Below, one piece after another: positions 16,171 through 22,471 of a stretch of DNA of 34,605 bases. The stretch comes from Bacillus sp. 123MFChir2. Lineage in GTDB: Bacteria > Bacillota > Bacilli > Bacillales > Bacillaceae_G. The notes below the pieces were generated by a model that worked only from the letters and a program-made list of their open reading frames with translations, was not told the origin of the DNA and ran no database searches. Every line of letters begins with the position of its first letter. Positions within the stretch are counted from its first letter, which is position 1. The stretch is from contig NZ_KB910967.1 of assembly GCF_000383235.1 (NCBI RefSeq), positions 1 to 34,605 of the forward strand, given 5' to 3'. The translations under genes were made by a program, and so were the position numbers.

Positions 16171-16218
16171 ACGTTATCCTTTCTAATCTAGCTTGTTTAG
16201 AAAGAATAACGTTTTTTT
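16171..16218 (+). terminator. Strong hairpin terminator following a dispersed repeat
   Basis: ACGTTATCCTTTCTAA (16171-16186) and TTAGAAAGAATAACGT (16197-16212) pair with one C/A mismatch, followed by TTTTTTAT. No intact gene lies upstream. Confidence 0.75.
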
Positions 16219-16220
16219 AT

Positions 16221-16270
16221 ACTTGGGGGTAGTGGATATTTTTAAGTTGATGGGCATGGGATAGCACCAA
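16221..16270 (-). repeat. Dispersed ATCAAG-type intergenic repeat (reverse orientation)
   Basis: On the minus strand: GTGCTATCCCATGCCCATCA then ACTTAAAAATATCC. Same subtype as 11680 (CATGCCCATCAAGTTA). Confidence 0.5.
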
Positions 16271-16356
16271 CAAAACGCGGATTCCGTACACTAAGGCTGA
16301 ATTACTTGATATAACAGTAAGCGTCAAACTGTCCCCACCTACCAATAGAATCAGTT

Positions 16357-16406
16357 CCATGTCAAAATCTCCTTATGTACAAGACGGAAAGGAGATTTTG
16401 ACATGG
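16357..16406 (+). repeat. 18-bp perfect inverted repeat over the IS66 orfA start
   Basis: CCATGTCAAAATCTCCTT (16357-16374) and AAGGAGATTTTGACATGG (16389-16406) are exact reverse complements with a 14-base loop. The right arm contains the ribosome binding site and ATG of the transposon gene, so in RNA the stem would hide the start codon. Confidence 0.85.
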
Positions 16407-16486
16407 CTAAAATAGATCAATCAATAGCGTGGAAGAATTGAGTGGACGCTTGTCGTTCCAGTGGTTTAAGCATCCGAAGCTCGTAA
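16403..16486 (+). pseudogene. IS66 orfA (TnpA-like) remnant with a nonsense codon
   Basis: From ATG 16403 the frame reads MAKIDQSIAWKN, then TGA, then VDACRSSGLSIRSS and stop. IS66 OrfA proteins have W-x-x-x-I/V-x-A-C-R-x-S-G-x-S-I-R here, so the TGA is probably a former TGG (Trp). The frame dies after 27 sense codons. Non-functional. Confidence 0.7.
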
Positions 16487-16670
16487 GAAAAAGAAAGGTG
16501 TTTATTTAAGTCTTAATGCGTTCGCTTTTACTGTTGGTTATGATTGGTAGGGACATTCTCCATTAATTATTCGTAGGAAAGAGATGAAAATTAGAAAAAC
16601 TGTCAATGAAAATTCATGTAAACCCTCTAAAAAGGTCTTACAATCAAAGCAGAGAGGGAGGGCACTAGCC

Positions 16671-17003
16671 ATGAATCGAATTGAACGTGAAGAGAAAACA
16701 ATTAGTATTATGATTGATATGTATTGTAAAAACGAACATGAACAAGATATTATATGTGAAGAATGTCAGAAGTTAAAAGAGTATGCTTATTTTCGTTTAT
16801 CAAAATGTCCATTTCAAGAGAAGAAGCCAGCATGTCAAAATTGCAAAATTCATTGTTATAAACCAGATATGAAAGATTTCGTTAAGGATGTTATGAAGAA
16901 GAGCGGACCGAAAATGATTTTTAAACATCCATATTTCGCGGTCATGCATGTTGTTGACACAATGAAGAAGGCTCCTGACTTACCGAAAAGAAAAAAGAGA
17001 TAA
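16671..17003 (+). CDS. YgbA-like Cys-rich protein (nitrous-oxide-stimulated promoter family)
   Basis: A 110-residue cytosolic protein beginning MNRIEREEKTISIMIDMYCK. Six cysteines are set as CEEC, CPF, C-x2-C (ACQNC) and HCY, followed by KPDMKDFVKDVMKKSGPKMI and the basic tail LPKRKKR. This matches the YgbA/PF11756 family, whose E. coli member is under nitric-oxide control; the biochemical role is unknown, though the cysteine spacing suggests metal binding. The start at 16671 follows GAGGGAGGG; an in-frame start 29 codons earlier falls in low-complexity DNA next to IS debris. Its presence fits the NO/anaerobic theme of the right half of the window. Confidence 0.75.
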   Translation: MNRIEREEKTISIMIDMYCKNEHEQDIICEECQKLKEYAYFRLSKCPFQEKKPACQNCKIHCYKPDMKDFVKDVMKKSGPKMIFKHPYFAVMHVVDTMKKAPDLPKRKKR

Positions 17004-17047
17004 AAGAAAACGGGTTGTCTAACAAGCACGTTTTTGCTTTTATTAAC

Positions 17048-17109
17048 GTAAACGACAATAGACCTAGAAAGTCAATTTTATTATATCTTTAGGTTTATTT
17101 GTCGTTTAC
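17048..17109. terminator. Long imperfect hairpin between convergent genes
   Basis: GTAAACGACAATAGACCT (17048-17065) and AGGTTTATTTGTCGTTTAC (17091-17109) are nearly complementary, giving a stem of about 20 bp with small bulges. It lies between the plus-strand YgbA-like gene and the minus-strand ABC permease, where a bidirectional terminator is expected. Confidence 0.55.
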
Positions 17110-17172
17110 ATATAACAAGGATTTAACAATAGGAGCCAAAAATCTCATACTATCATTATGGTTATTCTCTAC

Positions 17173-17958
17173 TTATTCATGACTAAATTTTTTATTAACA
17201 ATCCAATAATTCGTTACAAAAAGTGTCAATAAAATCCAAACGAGTGTTAGAAGTACATTGCCTATTGCGTTTGAATTTGCTAATCCCGTGATTAGTGTTT
17301 CCATTGCATGTTTGCTCATACTGGCTGGATTTACCTGATACATTATTGGATTCAAACCAACGATTATTCTACAACCTATAAGAAAAATAATTGAAATTAG
17401 TGCGATAATACCTTGACTGTGAAAAATAGTGCTTATCATTGTTGTGAAAGATACGATAAAAAGAACCCATACTAGATAAAATAACAATCCAGTAATCATG
17501 TGTGAAAATGGAACAGCAGTAAAAAGATAATTTACATATAGATAAGACGCAAAGTATCCACTCGTTACACTAAAAGCTGCCACCAAATAATTTGATATTA
17601 TTTTTCCCCCAATATATGAAGTAACGGATACAGGCCGTGTTAAAATAAATGCCAGCATATCGTTGGCTTTATCTGTTTGAACGATACCCATCAGAGAAAT
17701 TGCAAGAATCATAAGCCCGAGCTGATCAAATTGAGATCCTAAAGTACTTGCTAGTACTTCGCCTCCTTTTTGTGTCATACTCGGATCAATGGTAATTCCC
17801 TGACCACTGCCCAATGCTTCTAAAATTGATGGCAAGTAATGAGTTACTATCGGCTGAGTTGCCCCTAAAAAGATAAAAACAATTGGTAACCAAATTACTT
17901 TAAAATCACGTACCATCTGAACAAATTCTTTTTTTATCAGTACAATTAAGTTATTCAT
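17173..17958 (-). CDS. ABC-2 type transporter permease (YxlG-like)
   Basis: A 261-residue, six-helix membrane protein of the ABC-2 class. It begins MNNLIVLIKKEFVQMVRDFK and contains DKANDMLAFILTRPVSVTSY-IGGKIISNYLVAA, the conserved cytosolic stretch before helix 2 of Nos/YxlG-type permeases, and ends NYWIVNKKFSHE. The start overlaps the ATPase stop by four bases. With the ATPase and the small YxlE-like protein it forms a three-gene unit of the B. subtilis yxlEFG type. Substrate unknown; roles in peptide or antibiotic resistance are typical for such modules. Confidence 0.85.
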   Translation of the reverse strand: MNNLIVLIKKEFVQMVRDFKVIWLPIVFIFLGATQPIVTHYLPSILEALGSGQGITIDPSMTQKGGEVLASTLGSQFDQLGLMILAISLMGIVQTDKANDMLAFILTRPVSVTSYIGGKIISNYLVAAFSVTSGYFASYLYVNYLFTAVPFSHMITGLLFYLVWVLFIVSFTTMISTIFHSQGIIALISIIFLIGCRIIVGLNPIMYQVNPASMSKHAMETLITGLANSNAIGNVLLTLVWILLTLFVTNYWIVNKKFSHE

Positions 17959-18860
17959 TTTTGCACCACCAATTTTAAGAAGATTTCTTCTAAAGTATCG
18001 TTATTCATTTCAAATTTAACGATGTCTACTTTATGTTCGAGTGCATTTTGCAGCAATAAATTTTTGTTTATTTCGATACTTTCAACCGTTACTTTGACTT
18101 TAAGCCCAATCACTTCTACGTCCTTCACATAAGGTAATTTTTTTACAACGTCAATCCATTTTTGATCTTTAGCTGTGATTTCCACAATTAACTTATTTTC
18201 GCTATTGCGGTGTAAAAGCTCGGTGATCGTTGTATCTTCTATTTTTGTTCCATCTTTTATAATGACAAATCGTTCACAGATTTCTTCCGCATCGCTTAAT
18301 ATATGGGTGGATAATAGAATGCTTGTATCTTTTTTTATTTCTTCAATCAGATTTAATACTTCTCTTCGGCCGATTGGATCTAATGCGGATACTGGTTCAT
18401 CCATAACAATAAGCGAAGGTTTATGTAGCAATGCTTGAGCAATACCGAGTCGTTGTTTCATTCCACCAGAAAATGTACCAACCTTTGAATTTTCTACGTC
18501 CTTTAGTCCAACTTTCTCTAAAGTTTCTGGAATAGACTTTGACAATTCTTCTTTTTTCAATCCCGAAAGTTGCCCCATAAACGTAAGGGTTTCTCTTGCT
18601 GTCATCCAATGAAAAAAATTAGGGTACTGCGGTAGGTAACCAATTTCCCTTTTCATTTTTGATATTTTTATCCCATTCAATAAGACTTCACCAGCATTTG
18701 GATTAATAATATCCGAAATCATTTTTATTAATGTGGATTTACCTGCTCCATTTGGTCCGATTAATCCGACACATTCCCCCGATTGCAGTTCCATCGAGAA
18801 ATTATTGACAACAATTTTTCCTTTAAATGATTTTGTTACATTTCTAATCTCTAATTTCAA
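17955..18860 (-). CDS. ABC transporter ATP-binding protein (YxlF-like)
   Basis: A 301-residue ATPase with Walker A GPNGAGKS (35-42), Q-loop YLPQYP, signature FSGGMKQRLGIAQALLHKPS (130-149), Walker B IVMDEP (catalytic Glu155) and the H-loop STHILSD. The C-terminal 80 residues are the regulatory extension common in ABC-2 drug/peptide exporters. The start overlaps the YxlE-like stop by four bases and the end overlaps the permease start by four, so all three proteins are translationally coupled. Confidence 0.93.
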   Translation of the reverse strand: MKLEIRNVTKSFKGKIVVNNFSMELQSGECVGLIGPNGAGKSTLIKMISDIINPNAGEVLLNGIKISKMKREIGYLPQYPNFFHWMTARETLTFMGQLSGLKKEELSKSIPETLEKVGLKDVENSKVGTFSGGMKQRLGIAQALLHKPSLIVMDEPVSALDPIGRREVLNLIEEIKKDTSILLSTHILSDAEEICERFVIIKDGTKIEDTTITELLHRNSENKLIVEITAKDQKWIDVVKKLPYVKDVEVIGLKVKVTVESIEINKNLLLQNALEHKVDIVKFEMNNDTLEEIFLKLVVQK

Positions 18861-19096
18861 GATTTCTCACTGTCCTTTCTCCCTATGACAAAGTACAAAA
18901 TAGGTCCCAATATATGAGCAAAAAGAATAATTAGCGTCCATATAAGTACATTTTTTCGTGTTTTCCTATGTCGGTATAAATCAATTAATGCAATTAAAAT
19001 TAAAAGTGCATCCACTGCAATAACTGGCAATATAATGGGGAGAAAAGCCATAATATCAATGTCTTTAAGGTCATTTAAGCCATAATGTAGTTGCAT
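18857..19096 (-). CDS. PLDc_N-domain small membrane protein (YxlE-like)
   Basis: A small protein with two membrane segments (about residues 17-37 and 50-70) beginning MQLHYGLNDLKDIDIMAFLP. It ends in the PLDc_N pattern NVLIWTLIILFAHILGPILY, FVIGRKDSEKS. In B. subtilis, YxlE precedes YxlF-YxlG and dampens SigY activity; no sigma factor is present here, so it more likely assists the ABC pair. The start at 19096 is preferred because an upstream ATG at 19105 lies almost on the AGGAAGG ribosome binding site. Confidence 0.75.
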   Translation of the reverse strand: MQLHYGLNDLKDIDIMAFLPIILPVIAVDALLILIALIDLYRHRKTRKNVLIWTLIILFAHILGPILYFVIGRKDSEKS

Positions 19097-19119
19097 TTTC
19101 ACCATTCCTTCCTAAACTC

Positions 19120-19201
19120 ATTCTCATTATCAATAATAATAATAATAGAACAAGAGTGGATGCATTGCAATCATTATTCTCATTATTTATAATGAGAATA
19201 A
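19120..19201. promoter_or_regulatory. Divergent promoter with a perfect operator palindrome
   Basis: TTATTCTCATTAT (19174-19186), TT, ATAATGAGAATAA (19189-19201) is a perfect 13-bp inverted repeat. A plus-strand promoter TTGCAA (19165-19170), 17-base spacer, TATAAT (19188-19193) lies inside it, so a bound repressor would block the regulator's own gene. A further half-site ATTCTCATTAT sits at 19120-19130, just upstream of the YxlE-like gene. Confidence 0.75.
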
Positions 19202-19227
19202 AAATAAACAATAAATAAGGTGATATA

Positions 19228-19773
19228 GTGGGTAATAAAGTTGAAATTTTAATGCATCCGGTAAGAATGAAAATTTGCCAAGTATTAATGAGAAATAAGG
19301 AAAGTGGGTTAACACCATTAGAAATGGTAAAAATCATTAAAAATGTACCACAAGCAACTCTATATAGACATCTACAAACTATGGTTGATTCTGGTATTGT
19401 CCGTGTGATTAAAGAAAAAAAGGTGAAATCTGTTTCCGAAAAATATTACGCAATAAATGAAGAAGATGCAAAAATTGAAGGAAGTGAATGGAAGAGATTA
19501 TCGAATAAAGAAAAGTTAAACTACATTTCCTATTACCAGTTATCACTTATGACACAATATCAAAGTTATCTTAAGAAATTAGGTGAACAAAACAGCCAAG
19601 AAGATAATGCTACCTTTTCTGTAGTGGAATTAAAGATAGATGAGGAACACTTTATAAAATTTCAAAACGAACTCAACGAATTAATGACTAAATACTACCA
19701 TACCCAAAGTAAGGACAACGAAATAGAGGCTCCAGTTCGGACCATCGCTATTACAATTATTCCAGAAACTTAA
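19228..19773 (+). CDS. ArsR-like winged-helix regulator divergent from the ABC unit
   Basis: A 181-residue protein with an N-terminal HTH_20/ArsR-like domain: ILMHPVRMKICQVLMRN, TPLEMVKIIKNVPQATLYRH, LQTMVDSGIVRVIKEKK, and wing VSEKYYAINEED. The C-terminal 90 residues are an all-helical/beta effector or dimer domain of the YdfL/YdeS kind. The GTG start at 19228 follows AAGGTGA. It is divergent from the YxlEFG-like unit and the palindrome between them overlaps its own promoter, so autoregulation and control of the transporter are likely. Confidence 0.85.
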   Translation: MGNKVEILMHPVRMKICQVLMRNKESGLTPLEMVKIIKNVPQATLYRHLQTMVDSGIVRVIKEKKVKSVSEKYYAINEEDAKIEGSEWKRLSNKEKLNYISYYQLSLMTQYQSYLKKLGEQNSQEDNATFSVVELKIDEEHFIKFQNELNELMTKYYHTQSKDNEIEAPVRTIAITIIPET

Positions 19774-19785
19774 ACTAATCCGATA

Positions 19786-19825
19786 TAAAAATACAGGCCA
19801 ATGATTTCTTAGCGTAGGAATCATC
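19786..19825 (+). terminator. Terminator of the ArsR-like regulator gene
   Basis: GCCAATGATTTC and GGAATCATCGGC pair imperfectly around TTAGCGTA, followed by TTTCTTTATG. The loop sequence CTTAGCGTA is the exact complement of the loop of the next hairpin. Confidence 0.7.
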
Positions 19826-19880
19826 GGCTTTCTTTATGTCGAAAATTACTTAGTATACTAAGACATTTTTTGGAGAGATA

Positions 19881-19925
19881 AGACCCTGATTTCCTTACGC
19901 TAAGTAGGAAATCAGGGTCTTTTTA
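19881..19925. terminator. Strong bidirectional terminator
   Basis: AGACCCTGATTTCCT (19881-19895) and AGGAAATCAGGGTCT (19906-19920) form a perfect 15-bp stem with loop TACGCTAAGT, then TTTTTATG. It lies between the plus-strand regulator and the minus-strand EamA gene. Confidence 0.85.
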
Positions 19926-19935
19926 TGTCCTTGAA

Positions 19936-19985
19936 GGGGTACCGCCACATTGCCATCAAGTTAAAATAAATTTGTATCCATCGAA
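19936..19985 (+). repeat. Dispersed ATCAAG-type intergenic repeat
   Basis: GGGGTACCGCCACATTGCCA then TCAAGTTAAAATAAATTTGT, ATCC. It shares GGTACCG with the 6720 copy and GCCCATCAAGTTA-like sequence with 11680. Confidence 0.55.
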
Positions 19986-20007
19986 AATAAGAAAAAGCCC
20001 TAAGTAG

Positions 20008-20916
20008 TTAGGACTCGTTTTGTATACCTTTAACAGGAATATTTAATTTGATTTTACGACTAGTTATATAAACTCCCATAAGTATAAAAACTAACCCAAT
20101 GATTAATCTCCAACTTATATTTTCATTTAAAAGAATATATCCCCAGAAAATAGCTGATACTGGCACTAAATATGTAGATATAGAAGCAAAGTTTGGGCTC
20201 CCTTTTTGAATTAAGTAAAAATAAAGTAAATAGGCTATACCTGATCCAAATGTACCTATTCCAATTAATGCGCCTATATGATGCAATGATATTATAGTTA
20301 AAATTTGAATTGGTTCTTCTAAAAATAGAACTACGACACCACTACATATGCTACCGACTAATAATGTACCTAAAGAAATTTGGAACATGGATATTTCTTT
20401 AAGATAACGCTTTGTTATATGAGTTGCTAAACCATAGCAAAAAGTTGCTATCAACATTGCGACGAAATTTAATGAATCAACCGAAAAAATATTTGATAGA
20501 TGTATATCTGAGAGTATTAAAATACCTATGAATCCAATACATAGACCTATAATTTGGTTACGATTGGAACGTATACCAAATAATAAAATTCCTAAAACCA
20601 TTGTCCATAATGGTTGGGTTGCATTTAAAACAGAAGCTAAATTACTAGTCATTTTTTGTTCGCTAAAACAAATAAGTGTCCATGGAATTAAAGTATTTAG
20701 TATTCCTACAGCAAATAAAGGTATAAAAGGAATTTTCCCTCTAAAAGATTTGCGGAAAAATGGTATAAGTGCAATAAGTGTTATAGTTCCAAAAGTTGCC
20801 CGTAAAAATGCAACTACCAAAGGATTGAAATCTGCAACTAAAATCTTGAAAAAATAGAAAGATCCTCCCCAAATAAGACTTAACATAATGAGTGCAAAGT
20901 ATAATTTACGTGACAT
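20008..20916 (-). CDS. EamA-family (DMT) transporter
   Basis: A 302-residue, ten-helix protein with two EamA repeats. It starts MSRKLYFALIMLSLIWGGSF (W-G-G/S-x-F motif). VLNATQPLWTMVLGILLFG and YLVPVSAIFWGYILLNENIS are the family landmarks at the end of each half. It is related in fold only to the exporter at 13317-14228. Predicted to export an amino acid or other metabolite; the substrate is not inferable. RBS AGAGGAG. Monocistronic. Confidence 0.88.
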   Translation of the reverse strand: MSRKLYFALIMLSLIWGGSFYFFKILVADFNPLVVAFLRATFGTITLIALIPFFRKSFRGKIPFIPLFAVGILNTLIPWTLICFSEQKMTSNLASVLNATQPLWTMVLGILLFGIRSNRNQIIGLCIGFIGILILSDIHLSNIFSVDSLNFVAMLIATFCYGLATHITKRYLKEISMFQISLGTLLVGSICSGVVVLFLEEPIQILTIISLHHIGALIGIGTFGSGIAYLLYFYLIQKGSPNFASISTYLVPVSAIFWGYILLNENISWRLIIGLVFILMGVYITSRKIKLNIPVKGIQNES

Positions 20917-21354
20917 TTTTTCTCCTCTTTACTTTTTGATATTTATAGCTTTTTATCACTAGTGTCGTATTAAAATAATTAAATTCAAAAATTCATTTAT
21001 AATGATTTTGCCATTTAGTATGTTAAGTAACTCAATTAAAGTGAGTTAATCAAATTCTTGAAATAAATCAAATACAATTACACCACAAATTATCTTACAG
21101 TTGAATTTTATAATAAGAAATTTCATAATGAAATTTGAATGTTCTTATAAATAATAATAAGTTTGGTTTATTATGGATTAAGATTAATGATTCAAAAAAT
21201 TGTAACTACTCAGCCGTACATTTCATTTAGAAGTTTAGTAAGGGGGATGATTCCAGTGAGAATACGCTCCTTATTACTTATTTTCATTTTTCAGCATATA
21301 GATTACTACCATGAAGAGAAAAATAGACCTACACTTCGCTGCTTTTCTTTGCTT

Positions 21355-21455
21355 TAAAATGTTGCACGTGGCAGGAAAAGACCCTGACCGCTCCTATATA
21401 TAGCCAGTCTCTCTCGACCATTTAAAAAAATGCTTTTTTGTCGTTTTTTTATAGA
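21355..21455 (-). repeat. Structured dispersed repeat, copy 2 (reverse orientation)
   Basis: Reverse complement of the element at 30533-30629. On the minus strand it reads AAAGCATTTTTTTAAATGGT, CGAGAGAGACTGGCT, GGAGCGGTCAGGGTCTTTTC, CTGCCACGTG. The stem CTGGCT/GGTCAG is kept. Confidence 0.85.
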
Positions 21456-21509
21456 GTGGCTTTTGTGTATTATGCTCATTTTTATTGTTTTGAGGTAACC
21501 CGTTCTTTT

Positions 21510-21535
21510 TAGCTTGATAGCGATGGGGGTTTATC
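21510..21535 (-). repeat. Dispersed ATCAAG-type intergenic repeat (reverse orientation)
   Basis: On the minus strand: CCCCCATCGCTATCAAGCTA. Same subtype as 5253, 6731 and 16128. Confidence 0.5.
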
Positions 21536-21813
21536 ACTAAGTGAATCTTATCGACGAACGCAAATAGAAACGTTAAAAATCAAATTATTGAACCGAATCT
21601 TGAAAATAGCATTCTTTTTTAAGGAGCTATGAGCGAGAAAGAACCAGCGAAGAAGTGGAAAAAGCTATACTAACATTTAATACAGGTACGGCAATATTGA
21701 ATGGAGTAGCGTTTGTAAGCGGTATAAAAATAACCGTAGAAGGTCAATGTATATTAGTAGGAAATGATAGAACGGTAAGATTTGAGACTAATATAAGTAC
21801 AAGGAGAATAAGA

Positions 21814-22305
21814 ATGATTAAAACAGACATAGGAGAATATATCGTCGGCGGATACTTAAAAGTAATCCAAAACTGTGACTTTATTGACTATAATGTCAGA
21901 ATACCTGGTGGTGGGCTTAAGGGATTAAGTGAATTGGATGTAGTAGGTTTGAATTTAAAGACTAAAACGGCCTACCTTTGTGAAGTAACAACTCATATTC
22001 GTGGGTTGCTGTATGGGTCTAATCAACAAACGGTAGAGAAGATTAAGAAAAAACATGAAGTGCAGAAGGAATATGCATCGTTACTATTAGATGATTTTCC
22101 TAATCGAGTATACATGTTTTGGTCCCCATATGTACCAGAAGGATATATAACGAATGAACTTCGTAAGGTAGAAACATTACAGCTGATAATAAATAAAGAA
22201 TATACGAACTGTGTTGATGAAATGAAATCATTCGCGGCGCGCAATACAAATGATTTAGGAAATCCATTTTTGCGCATGTTGCAAATTTTAGAGCACTTGA
22301 GGTAG
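21814..22305 (+). CDS. PD-(D/E)XK-like conserved protein
   Basis: A 163-residue protein beginning MIKTDIGEYIVGGYLKVIQN. The segment GGGLKGLSELDVVGLNLKTK followed by TAYLCEVTTHIRGLLYG matches the restriction-endonuclease-like core: Glu-x-Asp on one strand, then E-V-T (the (D/E)-x-K position carries Thr rather than Lys) on the next. The rest is helical (TVEKIKKKHEVQKEYAS) with FWSPYVPEGYIT. The start at 21814 is chosen because AAGGAGAATAAG lies directly before it; the frame is open further upstream without such a site. It may be a nuclease or an inactivated nuclease fold. Orphan, no partner methylase. Confidence 0.65.
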   Translation: MIKTDIGEYIVGGYLKVIQNCDFIDYNVRIPGGGLKGLSELDVVGLNLKTKTAYLCEVTTHIRGLLYGSNQQTVEKIKKKHEVQKEYASLLLDDFPNRVYMFWSPYVPEGYITNELRKVETLQLIINKEYTNCVDEMKSFAARNTNDLGNPFLRMLQILEHLR

Positions 22306-22436
22306 TTTAGTAAAAATCCTATATTAAAATATATCTATTAATTGTTATAACGAGAGGGAAAATTAGGTTAGAGAAACAAATGAAAAAGAGGGGTATTACA
22401 GTTATCCTTATTATCAAATACCATACCAAAAACAAA

Positions 22437-22461
22437 ACACCCCTCTAAAAAAGAGGAGTGT
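22437..22461. terminator. Hairpin terminator between convergent genes
   Basis: ACACCCCTCT and AGAGGAGTGT pair with one mismatch around AAAAA. It lies just after the end of the minus-strand ABC exporter gene. Confidence 0.65.
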
Positions 22462-22471
22462 CCCATCAATA

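Larger units (their letters stand above)
15458..16402. other. Long gene-free, very AT-rich interval upstream of the ALAS-like gene
   Basis: No credible coding frame. On the minus strand ACTATAACTATAAT just before the RBS offers a -10 for the ALAS-like gene. AATCATTGTAATGATT near 15791 is a palindromic site reminiscent of Fur/PerR-type boxes but matches neither consensus well. Three stem-loops, two dispersed repeats and an IS66 end are listed separately. The density of terminators without genes suggests collapsed former genes. Confidence 0.45.
16317..16510 (+). mobile_element. IS66-family left end and orfA remnant
   Basis: GTAAGCGTCAAACTGTCCCC at 16317 has the GTAAGCG start typical of IS66-family terminal repeats. 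It is followed, at the usual short distance, by a truncated orfA. The rest of the element (orfB, orfC transposase, right end) is missing. Confidence 0.65.
20917..21813. other. Gene-poor interval with two repeats and a possible gene remnant
   Basis: No well-supported gene. A short frame at 21247-21357 has a GGGGG ribosome binding site (MIPVRIRSLLLIFIFQHIDY...) but no family resemblance. From about 21626 a frame reads YERERTSEEVEKAILTFNTG, TAILNGVAFVSGIKITVEG and runs in frame into the next gene. It is protein-like but not recognised and lacks a start with a ribosome binding site, so it may be a remnant fused upstream. Confidence 0.4.

Noticed and set aside
17004-17045. Terminator directly after the YgbA-like gene
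   Set aside because: GGGTTGT...ACAAGC pairs for only about four bases; the longer hairpin at 17048-17109 is the better candidate.
21163-21357. 64-residue plus-strand frame
   Set aside because: Composition not protein-like and adjacent to a dispersed repeat. A shorter internal start has a G-rich site but no recognisable product.
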